The notes under the pieces are model-generated. The model had not been told where the DNA came from. It ran no database searches and was given only the letters and a program-made list of their open reading frames with translations. Positions 45,401 through 58,000 of a stretch of DNA of 64,000 bases are shown here, in pieces (the stretch's first letter is position 1; every line of letters starts with the position of its first letter). The DNA is from Cricetomys ansorgei (lineage: Eukaryota; Chordata; Mammalia; Rodentia; Nesomyidae): positions 15,790,001 to 15,854,000 of the forward strand of contig JAMJFZ010001258.1 in the NCBI GenBank assembly GCA_026225945.1, given 5' to 3'. The position numbers and the translations under genes were made by a program.

Positions 45401-48400
45401 TGTCTTCTCAGAAGGCGTTTTTATTTTTATGTCCAAGAAGCTAATACATTTTCCTTTTGCTTACCAAGTTACATTTAAACGAATCTGCTTGTAGCCGGTG
45501 CATGACTCATCCCTGCTTCTCCAAATCTCTCCCTCCTCGGTCAAGACCAGCTTGTCACTCCTCCTCATGCCGTCGGACCCCTTGTCCATATTTGTGCTTT
45601 AACACATGCTCCTCTTCTGTCCCGTGTGGATCTCATTAGGTTATTTTTTCCTTAGGAGGCCTCTGGCACACAGGTAGCCACTTAATATTGTCTATATTCT
45701 CAAGTATTTCTTACCTTTTATTTACATCTCTCTACTTAGATTCTCATCCTCAATGCTGTGTTTGTTTTATTAGTAATTTTATGCTGGCATTCAGTACTGA
45801 GAGGACGTGGGTCAGTTCTCAGTACATACTTATTGACGTGAATAAGAGTTAGTGGTAGTTCTCTGATTGCCAAACGCCTGGAAACAACACCGTGTGCGGT
45901 CCTGTCCTGACTATACAACAGAGCTGCTTACACCTTTTCCACTTTTTGAGAAAATTTCCCTGGCTAGAGAATACAGGTATATACAATACATATGAAATCA
46001 GACATTTACTCATAAAGAATTTTCTTTTAAAACAGTTCTTTGATATATATATATGTATGTGTGTAAAATTTACCACTTATTAAAGATTAAAGAAAATTTA
46101 TATATCAGTGAGATGATATGCTTATTTATTTTTTACATAAAAATTGAATCTTGGCTGAACATTTGATACTACAAGAGGCAACATCATCAATAATTTAAGG
46201 GTTGATTGATGCTTTGATTTTACTATAGTCATTGCTGAGAATATTTCTTCACATAAATACTCAGTACAAAGTGGCAGAACTGTATATATTGAGGAGCATT
46301 GCAGAAATTGAAAATTCTGTCCTAGTCCAAAACCAAAATTTATTAAATAGTTTTTTTTTAATTAAATTGAACCAGCAATTAAAAAAAAAAAGTCAAACAG
46401 TCTATAGTAAATACAATCTAATGCTGTATTAATTCGATACTTACTTGCTGAGGAATGATGGTAGGGAAATATTAAAAATCTTTGTTTTCTGTAATTAAGC
46501 CATTATGTTTCTGTAAGAGCAGAAGATCATTTGTGCAGTAAAAGATGCTGCAGTCCATAGCATGTAGCTGTCTGAACTACATGACCTTGGCTGAGATGTT
46601 TCAGGAAGTGTTCATTGGCGTCATGTCAGGGAAGAGCAGCTGCAATGCAAATGTTACTCTGTTGTAGCAAGGCTACAGTTAAGTTACACATGCTGCATTG
46701 GCAGGTACTGTCGAGAATGATTTGGGGTGATTGTGCATCTGATTTTGAATTAACGGTTGTTGTACATTCAGTTCTATGCTCCTATATAGGGTCAGGACCC
46801 ACAGTTTAAGGAGATGAGAACCATAGTCAGGTTTTAAAATTGGATCGAGAACTCATTAGTATATAGAGTCTAATCTTGACATACCATATTCAGTAGAATT
46901 TTGAGGGCATGTTGATATTATTCTTAGCTAACACTGAAAAGACCTGGCTTCTTTTTTTGTTTGTTTGTTTGTTTTGTTTGTTTTTTGCTATCTGTAGCCT
47001 TGGCTGTCCTGGAACTAGCTGTAGACCAGGCTAGCCTGAACTTTTTTTTTTTTTTGGTCTTGGTTTGCCTCCTGAGTGCTGGGATTAAAGGTGTGTACCA
47101 CCATGCCCGGCCTGATACTTACTGGCTTCTTGATTTGGTTTTCTTATACTGTGCCAAAGAAAATCCTTTCCTCTGTGTGTGATGCAGGGTAATGCAGGAC
47201 TTGGTGAGCCTCTTAGTTCTGTGTTGTCTCTAAAAAGATTTGGTTGTACATACCTGACTCAGCCCACACCCCACCAACTTATAGTAATCATAGCATTACC
47301 CTTTGATTTTTAAAATAATTATTTCTAGACTTACTTATTTTATGTGTATGAGTATTTTGATCAGATGTCTGTGTACCATCTGCGTGGTGCCTGATACTCA
47401 TCATCTTCCCTACTCTGAAGAGCTCTGTAAGCCTTTGCTTGCCATAGAATCTGGAGAAACAGTCCATCTCATGGTATTTGTGGTTCATAAACTTTCAGCT
47501 TGCAGCACCAATATTTACCTACCGGTGAATCTGAGCAAGTACTTACCTTCTCCTTGTTTTGAGTAAATTGATATCTTTCTCAAAGCACCATTCTCAGGAG
47601 GTTGTGCAGAATAAGGAAACTGTGGAGTCCTATTCATAGAATTTGGGAGACTTCAGACATACTTCCTAGGTTGGAACTAGGACTGAATTTTGTAGAATTA
47701 GAATTAATAGGGAAAAGATATTTAAGTTTTAGTAGAAGGTATTTAAACTTTATTTAGATTATTATATTTAAACTTTAAAGTAGGAGAAGTTTATTGGCAG
47801 GGATACAATGAACCAAACACAGAAGGATGAACTGCAAAAATAAGATTCCCCTTTAGTTTCTTTCACAGAGTTGTTTGTATAATAACGATCAGTAAACGTT
47901 TTTTCTTTTTATACAGATAGTGCACATCCTAAATATGACTTCTGCAAAGATCATTTCTTTTCTGTTACCATGTGATGAGAGTCTTCATTCACTACAGTCT
48001 CGTATTGAGTGTGAAACAGGAATAAATACCGCTTCTCAAGAGCTTCTGTCAGAGACAGGAATTTCTCTAGATCCTCGGAAACCAGCCTCTCAGTGTGTTC
48101 TAGATGGAGTTGTAAGAGATTTTTTTTGTGTGTGTGTGGGGGGGGGAGGTGTTAGGGGGATGGATTATGGATCAAGGTTTCGATAGATAGCCCAGAATGG
48201 CCTCTGACTCACAATTTTCCTGCCTCAGGGAACTGAAATCACAGGCCTGAGCTCCTTGTACATGGCTTTTTTTCTTTTGTTTTCAATTGGTTAGTATATT
48301 ATTTATGAGTACAGTATAGTAATGCAATACATATGTATACTATGAAATGATTAAACTAAGATAAGCACTTTAATTCCCTTGACTATTAACCACTTTTGTG

Positions 48401-51400
48401 TGTTGGAACTTGCAAACTCTTTTCCTTTACTTATATTAAAATATATATCTATTATAGGGACTATAGTTAGCCTGCTGTGCTGTAGAAACTGGATAAAAAT
48501 TTGATGCACACACACACTTAGGTGTAGTGGTGCATACCTTTAATTCCTAACATTTGACAGGCAGATCCCTGTGAGTTCAAAGCCAGCCAGGGCTGTCTCA
48601 AAAAAAGTTTCTTGTAATTTTTGTGTTTTCTTTGTTTTTATATTATAGATGTATATATTGTACACTATATAATTTACCCATCTCAAATGTAATTCATAGA
48701 CTTACAAAAGTAAATTTAAATCAGTATAAAAATATTTCTATTCCTCATGTCTATTAACTCTTAAATTTCCATTCTACCCATCTCATTTTGATCTCTGAAG
48801 ATTTGCATGTGTGTCTGTATTGGTTTGTGTTTGTGTGAGTGCATATGTTTTGAGAGTGTACATGCACTGTGTGCCTATCGAGGCCAGAGGTCAACCTTGG
48901 TTGCCATTCCTCTGTAACAGTCACCTTGTTTGTTCTGAGAGAGGCTTTCTCCTTGGCCTGGAACTTATCGATCAGGCTAAGGTGGTAGAAGCACCAACCC
49001 ACCTTTTTTTTTTTTTTTTTTTTTTAATGTGGGTTCCAGGGGTCAAATTCCAGTCTCCATGCTTATATAACAAGCGTTTTGCTGATGGAAATATTTCCCC
49101 AACTCCAGCATTAGATTTTTGGGCTTTGTTGGTGTTATAGTGTGTGTAAGGATTTTGTTCCATTCCTGTTTGGCTTTTTGAGAAAGCCTTGCTGTGTAGC
49201 CCAGGCTGGTCTCCTCACCCTGCTCTGTGCTGGCTAGGGTCATCACTCTGGCACCTGGTCTTTTCTTTTTGATAACTACACTGTGTTTTCATTCCATGGA
49301 TATAACCTTTCTGTATTTGTTCTTTTGGCTTTCAATTGCTAAACCTAGAAAGACTATATTATTTTCTGGTTTCCTTAACTTTTTTAAGTTAGCAGACAAG
49401 GTGATGGTGATTGTTATTGCATCTTTATGCATGTGTGCATCATAGTTTTTCTTCTTCCCTCATCCACCTTGCCCCTCTTTTTGCTGGTCTTCCTCTCCCT
49501 CCAGCTTCCCTGTCAGCACAATTCCATCACTCTCTTTCCCCACATCCTCTGGACTTGTTTTTTGGGTCTGGTGATTGTTTTTCATTTTGGCCCCATATAT
49601 CTTTTTTCCCCTAAACTAAACCTTAGGCCCTAAGTCTATAAAATATGTGCTAATGCCCATTGACTTTGTTCATTGTATTTCAAAGAAGGAAATCTAGTGT
49701 TTAAGTATTTATAAAATCGAGAGTTTTCAAGAATCTTTGAATTTTAATTGTTTGTTTCTTTTTCCAGAGAGGCTGTGATAGCTACATGGTTTATTTGTTT
49801 GATAAAAGTAAGACTGTATATGAAGGGCCATTTGCATCCAGAAGTTTATCTGATTGTGTAAATTATATTGGTAAGTAAAGTCCAGTTAGTGGCTGACCTT
49901 TAACCTTGAAATTACATCATTAGTAGAAATGATCTTTTGCTGGTTTTGTTCAGTATCTCCTATTTGAGGTTTCTATAGATGGTGAAATATAGTTTGGAAA
50001 GTGTAAAGATAGATTTTAAATTACTGCCAGATCCTTTACTTAGGAGAGGGCTTCCCTTCCTGAGGATAGGGCTCTACAGATAGGAGAATGAAACCCCTCT
50101 ATGAATTAAGCCTACTTAAAAAGTTCCTTTATTATGTGTGTACAGATATTTACACACACAGCTTATCTTATAAATTTTATGAAGCTGAGCTGGTGGTTCA
50201 GGAGATGATAGGTATTTTTCAGAAACAGAAACGACTGGTTGGATTATGGAGGAAATGGAACTTGATTTAAAACCGTACAGAAGTAAAGAATTTGGGTCAA
50301 CAGGAAGAGAAGGAGTATTCTTGACCTCTTGACTGGAAAGAAGCAAGGTCAAAAGAAAGACATACAGGAATAAATAATCTCAAGTGTTTGAGAGAAGTGG
50401 CCATGTTATTCAGATGCACAGCCCTTATATCTAGAGTCAGGCATTAGATTCTTTTAGCACCTATGCGAATAGTATTTGGAAAGGAAGTCACAAGAATGAA
50501 ATGTAATGTCTTTGAAAGTAGCTTATCTCCCTCATTACCTCTTGCTTATAGTACAAGACAGCAAGATACAGCTTCCAATTATACAGCTGCGTAAAGTATG
50601 GGCTGAAGCAGTACACTATGTATCTGGGCTAAAAGAAGACTATAGCAGGCTCTTTCAGGGACAAAGAGCAGCAATGTAAGTGGGTTCTGTTTTTTTCTAA
50701 GCATAATGCTGTATCATGTACGTGAGAATTATTCTCGCTAGTTTTCACTGAACAGGATTGGGTACAAGGCTAAAATATTGGGCATTTTTGAAATGTAGTA
50801 TTCTTTTTTAATGTCTTTGTGTATGTGTGAGTGAGTGCACATGTGTAAGTCAGAGGTTGATGTCAGGTATCTTACCCTTAGTGTTTTCCCATCTAATTTT
50901 TTGAGCTTGGGGTTATAAGCACACACTGCCGTGGACTAAACTGAGGACTCATGCATGCAAGGCAAGCAAGGCACTGAGCTATCATTCCGACTCCATTGAA
51001 ATGCAGTGTTCATACTAACAGATTTCTTATTAATGGTCTAAAGTCTGTAATGATCCAAAATACTAACTCCTGAGTGCTTAGTAAAAGAAGATCACAGACT
51101 TCATGGGCAGGAAATAGGTCAACTGTTTCTCATGAATCGATAATAGAAACTTAGGTTTTAGAGTTTGGATATTGTATGCTTGCAAATTGTTACTCAATAT
51201 TTCTGAATGTTGATAATTTTGTTTTGTTTTGCTATGGCTTAGGTTAAGTCTTCTTAGATATAATGCTAACTTGACAAAAATGAAGAATACTTTGATCTCA
51301 GCATCACAGCAACTCAAAGCTAAATTGGAGTTTTTTCACAAAAGCATTCAGCTTGACTTGGAGAGATATAGTGAGCAGATGACTTATGGGATATGTAAGT

Positions 51401-51976
51401 GTCTGGCTATAATGTATTTATAAGGAATGTCTAGTCTCTTGAAACCATCTGCTCCTTTGTCTTGTTGACACATGGCCAGGTACTAAAATTCACATCAGAG
51501 CAACACACAGGATAACTTAAATCATCAAACTGTTTTTATTTTGAAGGTTAGCTTTTTTAGTCCCTTAGTTGAGCAACTTCCTTCATAATTGGAATAAAAC
51601 TTAGCTCTAGAAAAGCTAAAGAATACAAAAGTGACTTAACACTGAATTTCAAGTCTTATTTTAAAAATGCATGCAGAGTCTATACTGAGATGACTTCTTA
51701 GCCGATACTGTGTACTGATATGTGTGCTTTCCCCAATTCATATGTTGAAGTCCTGATCCTTACAAGAATGATAGGACCTTTGGGAATGATTAAGTCATGA
51801 TGGAACCTTCATGAATGAATTTGTGCCCTTCTAACAAGAGGCCTGAGTGAGATACCCCCATGCTTTTCTGCTGTAAGAGGTCACAAAAGGCAGCCATCTA
51901 TGAACCAGGACTTGATCTTGGATTTCTCAGATTTCAAAACTGAGAAATAAATTTCCGTTGTTTATTTCCTACCTAG

Positions 51977-52041
<65 letters not shown>

Positions 52042-55000
52042 TTTTTTATTTTTTTTTTCTGGTTTTGTTCTTGTAATATAGTGGCTCAGATAGACTAACA
52101 CTGCCAGGGGCATTTTAAATGATTTGTCTTTCTGTAAAAACAGATAATTCCAAGGTTATTTTTTTCTAATTCATCTCCTGGCGTTCTAGCTACTGTTTCT
52201 TATTGTACACCGTCTCCTGACTCAGACCTTAAATTAATTCCCTTCAGATGTCTTAGGGACTTGTTAACAAATTTAAAATTAAAAAAAAAAAAACTGAATT
52301 TGTTTATTTCATGAAACATACCTGTTTTAGGAAGTAGAGTATATTTGTACTTGACAAAGGTATGGATATCCTAGAATAAGGGATCAGAAGTGTCTAGTTA
52401 GTGAATGTGTTTACTCTCCAGTGCTATTTCTGTTTGCATTTCTAGGCATTCTGATGAATGATAAAACATAATTATTTTGTTAAAGCATCTTTGACTATTC
52501 AACTACTAACTAGGTGGAATAGATCTAGATGTGCCAATATTAAAAGATCAATGGAGTATTTGACAGAGACTTGTTTACTTAGTCTTAGTTACTGTTCTAT
52601 TGCTGTGAAGAGACACCATGAACAAAGCAACTTATAAAATAAAGCATTGAATTGGGAGGCTTGTCTACAATTTCAGAGGAGGAGTCCATGTCGATCATCA
52701 TGATGGGAAGCATGGTAACTGGCAGGCAGGCATGGCTCCAGAGCAGTGACTGAGTGCTTACATTTGATCCATAGGCAGGAGGCAGAGAGAAAGACTGCCT
52801 GGCATGGGCTTTTGACACCTCAAAGTCCACTCCCACTGGCATAATTCTTCCAACATGGATCTTAGTCCTTCCTAAATAGTCCACCAACTGGGAACCAAAC
52901 ATTCAACTATATGAGCCTATGGGAGCCATTCTCATTCAAACCACCACAGTGATATTAAGTTGTGAGGAAAGCATGTATAAATTGTCTTTTTCACTTGTGA
53001 GAGAATAGAGGATGTGTCTTGTAACAATCATATATTAATGAGAACGCTGGGAGGGAAGAGCCTTTTCCTTTTATATACTTTTATTGTTTTTGTTTATTTT
53101 TACAGTATTGGAGATTGAACGCAGATCTTTGTGTTGTTGGTTTGTTTTTGTTTTTGATACAAGTTCTCAATATGTAGCCCTGCTAGCCTTGAACTCCAGA
53201 GATCTTTCTGCTTCTGCTTAACTGCTAACATCTCAACTGCTAACAGTGTATACAACTAGATGCAGCCAAGATCAGAGCCTTGTGTATGCTAGGCAAATCT
53301 ACCACTGAGCTACATCCTTAGCCCATGTTTAACTTTCTGAAACATGTTATGTATGACTTTAAGATTTTTTTTGGCGGGGGGGAGAAAAAATTATACTACT
53401 TTCCTAGAACTTCCATAACTAACTACTCTGTGGCTTAAAATAACACAGATGTAAAAACTCAGAAGTTTCAAGACTAAAATCCAAAACTCAAGGAGCTAGC
53501 AAAGCCATAATTCGCCTGAAACCTGCAAGAAGGATTCCTTCTTAACTTTCTAGGATTGCCAGCCATGCTTGATGTTCTTTGGCTTATAGCTTTAGTTGTC
53601 ACATGGCATTCTCCCTTTGTGTTTCTGTATTATCCCTCCCCCCAAGTCTGTTCTCCCTAGGGACTCTGGAAAAGGGCCTAGCTTAGTCCAGTGTTAGTAC
53701 ATATAGGTGATTAACGCTATAAATTAGCCTATTTCCAGTGAGATCACCTGAGACAGTGGGGCTAAGGAGTACAACACTTCAACTCACTATGTGTCTTTAA
53801 TATGCTACAGCAAGGAAGAAACTAGGGTAATGTTTAAAGATACGATTATTTCAACGGTTATTTCGAAGGGAACCAATGTAAACTTGATTTTTAATTTTCT
53901 TTTTTTAGCTTCAGAAAAAATGCTAAAAGCATGGAAAGAAATGGAAGAAAAGGCCATTCACTATGCTGAGGTAAAATCATTGAACTCATTCTGTGTTTTT
54001 AATGTCTCCATTAGAAATTGTCTTTGTTTTTGGCATATAAAGAATAATTATCATATAATTCCTGAAATTTAGACAAATAACTAGTGTATGCTCTATATAG
54101 AGAGAAGAAGGTACCACACAGACTGTGGGGAAAAATGGCTTTGGGCAAACTTTTTAGCCTCATGGAAGTTCAATTTCCATATTGTATATATTAGGGAGAC
54201 AGCCTTTTCTAATAGGTTATGAACATTAAATGGAATCCAATAATAAATGGAACATATCACTATTATTTTTTCTGACTGGTTTAGAAAAGATGCTTCACAT
54301 CTGGTTGAAATGGGACAGTTCTATTTATACCTGATGTCTTCCCATAATTACTAGTAGTGCTCTGTTTCATTCTGAAGCTGTATCAGTTTAGACAATGTCT
54401 GGCCTCCTGATGGAGGTATAGATAATTCCCTAGGTAGCACATTCCTTCCTTGTCCTGTATGTCCACGGTCCTGGGCTCTTGCTTTCCTTGGTGCCGATTC
54501 ATACTTACACTGAAGATAGGGCAGTTGGTATCATGGAGCTGATGTGCAGGAAATGGCCGTGGTTTTGGTGGCCACTTAGTTTGTCTTGTGAATGGCACTT
54601 CCACTATTTTGCTTCTCCAGAGGCCAAAGCAAATGATAGTAGTGTTTGACTGTGGTCAGAAGGGAAACATAGAAGTAAGTATGTTTTTATTTTGATTTAT
54701 TATTTTTAAGACAGGGTCTCACTGTGTAGCCCTAGCTGGTCTAGAATTCACTATGTAAACCAAGCTGGTCTTGACTCACAGAAATGCTCTTGCCTCTGCC
54801 TCCTGAGTTCTGGGATTAAAGGCATGCACCATTGCACCTGGCATGAGGTGTTTTTATATGAAAGATTGTCAGAAGCATAAAAAAAGCCACCACCCGTAGC
54901 TGCGGAACTATTAACAGTTATGTTTGCTAGGGGAGGGGAAGTCAGTTTTCTTTAAGGAAGTGGCCCCTAGAAGTTTGACCATGCCCTGTTGTAGCTTCAC

Positions 55001-58000
55001 AATCAGTAGTATATGAGCATCACAGATTGGACCCTGTGTGTTATTTTACAAAAAGAAAATGAAGTTGGGAGGAGTGGGTGGAAGGGGGGCTGGATCTGGG
55101 AGGAGTTGGGGGAGGAGTGGGTGGAAGGGGGGCTGGATCTGGGAGGAGTTGGGGGAGGAGTGGGAAGTAACTATGATCAAAATACATTATATCCACAATG
55201 AAGTGCTCAAAAGAAGTAGTAAAATATTGTTTGTTTTTAAAATAACTTTTAACAAGCCTAGAGTGGTGTTTTACACTAATCCCAGTACTCAGGAAAGTAA
55301 GACAGGAGAATTATAGGTTCAAGAATAGCCTAAGCTCCGTAATACTACTGTCTCTCATTAAACAAATGATTAGCTTTAACAAAATTACTTTATTGTAGTA
55401 AAATACTCAGTTCTACTGCCATAACAGATCACTCTCTACCTGTGAGATCTGAGCCTTGTTTTATATTGTGGTAAGCCTGTCATTTTCATTGTATGGTGTT
55501 TTAGGTTGGTGTCATTGGATACCTTGAGGATCAGATTATGTCTTTGCATACTGAAATCATGGAGTTGCAGAAGAGCCCCTATGGAAGACGCCAGGGAGAC
55601 TTGATGGAATCTCTGTAAGAATGTATCTGTGCTACTGGACTTGATTCTATAAATTTTTGTATTATATAATTTTATTTGTTCTCTCTACTTATATCTGGCA
55701 GGGTTAAGCCTCTGCATGGTCTAACTCATGGTTTTCTTACCCCTAATACTTCCTATGATATGATTTTTTTAACACTTATTTCATGGAAAGAGGCGTGCAC
55801 ACATCACAATGTACATGTAGAGATCAAAGGGCAAAATTGTGTGATGGTTTTCCCCATCTACCATGGTGGGCCCAAGAATTGAATTCAGGTTGTTAGGCTT
55901 GGCAGCAAGTGCCTTTACCCATGAGACCATCTCTCTAGCCCTTACAGTATCTTAAAAGGAAGCTGTTTCTTAGTCACAGTGAGTTTGGGAAATAACTCTC
56001 TGGATTGTTCTTTAAAGTCTTCCATGTTTGCTTGTTTTAAGTATATTTAAATTACAAATTATTCCCCATTTACTACCCTTTTGGTCCAAGGTGTAATCTT
56101 CTAACTCTTCTGTTAAGGTTAATTTCTAAAGTGTCTAGATTAGAAACCAGATTTTCTCTCTAATCACAAGCCATAATTTTTTTTTTACCTATTTAAATTT
56201 CTCTGGTGGGTGGATGTTCTATTTGTGGTGGAAGAGCAGAGCAGATATGCAGTATAGAAACACTTTGTTTTGGAGACTAAGGTGGTGGCAAAGCACTTGA
56301 TGCTCAAGCTCAAGGACTGGAATTCAAATACCCAGAACCCACGTGTAGCAGTGGGTGCAGTAGCATGTCTGCAGTCCCAGTGCTTCTGTGGCAAGAGGGA
56401 GACAGAAATGGGAGACTCACAGGAAGCTTGCAGGCCAGCTAGCTTAGCATGGGTAGCAAGCAGCTTACAACAAAGAGAGCCTGTCTCAAGGTGTACATCA
56501 AGGACTGACACCCAAGGTTGTCCTCTGACCTCCTCACATGGAATGTGTAAGCAGACACCCACACACTGAGACATACATACATAGACATAGTGCTAGTTTT
56601 TTTGCTTTTTTTTAAGCTCCATGTTTTAAGGACTTGTATTATTTATTATTCAATGAAATGCTCTGTAAAATATGCATTGATGATCTGTACTTGCTTAAAA
56701 ATTGAATCTTATCCTGATAACCAATATTGTTCAAGTTGTGGATTATTCCACATAGAGTTTCGTTTTTCTCTTTTGTAGGGAACAGCATGCCATTGATCTT
56801 TATAAGCAGTTAAAGCACAGATCTACAGGTAAGACACTTTGATCACAGTCTTTAAAGACATTTTAGGAAACTCCCTAACTTAACAAAGTGGGTGGATTTT
56901 AATTCCTTTTTTAACTTCAGAGTAAGATCCTGTTTTGGTATTGTTCTTGCAACATTTATGACATAATAGCTTTAAATTTATAAGAATTTAAGAGAATAGA
57001 AAGGAAAACTCAGGGATGTTGAAGTAGAAAAGTTTTTAAAGTGAAGTGAAAGTATAGGAGAAAAAGAAAAGGAAGGAATTGGGGTGATGGCTCAGTGGGT
57101 AAAGGGTTTGGTACCCCAACATGAGAGCCTGCATTTAGCTTCTCAACACTCATTTAAAAGCCACTCGTGGCAGCACACCCCTGTGGATCCCAGCAGTGCT
57201 TGGGCTGGGGGTGGGGTAGAGATAGATGGGTTCTTGGGACTCAGTGGCCAGCCAGTCTAGCTGAACAGTAAACTTCAAGTTTAAAGAGACTTGGAGAGCC
57301 ATCAAGGAAGATACTTGAAAATGACTTCAGGCCTCCATAAATACACACCCTCCCCTAACAAAAAGGAAGAAATAGCCAAAAAAATGTGTCAAAAGGTTGG
57401 GGGAAATGATACTGCTTAAGTTAGAGAGGTTGGAAAGAATTCAACATGATGGGTTCTGGGGTGAATGGTAAGAGAAGCTCACAGTCTATGTGGAAGCAAT
57501 TTGTCTTGAAAAACTATGCCTTCACCAGCACTGGCCACCGCTTGTATCCTTGGAGGAACAATTTGTATTGAACATCTGCAAAATACAGAGCATTGTCTGT
57601 TGGAAGGAATGTTGGATGGAAACCAGACACCTTGAATTCTAAATTGGGTGTTTCACTGACCAAGTAATCTCCAGCACATCTCCCTGTTTCTAGTCCCCTT
57701 TTGTGCAAAACAAGTTGAAACCTAGCCTTCAAAGTCAGTAAGCTTTGACTGTGTATCTGAGAGAATGCTTATGAAAATGCTTTGAAAACAATAAGGTGGT
57801 ATATACATACAAAACACTTTAATTTAAAATGTGTTTATTTTGAAGGATTATGTAAATAATAAAAAGGGATACCTGTGTTCTGGAATATATGTATTTTATT
57901 TTTTAAAAGTTTTATCTTTTTGAAAAAGATTATGCATTCATGCACTATTTTTGTTTGTTGTTTGTTTTGAGATTTTATTTTTATTTTATATGTATGGATA

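Noticed and set aside
46600..46830. Possible further DNA-transposon piece ending GACCCACAGTTTAAGGAG
   Set aside because: The resemblance to URR1 is limited to a few bases at one end, with no second terminus.
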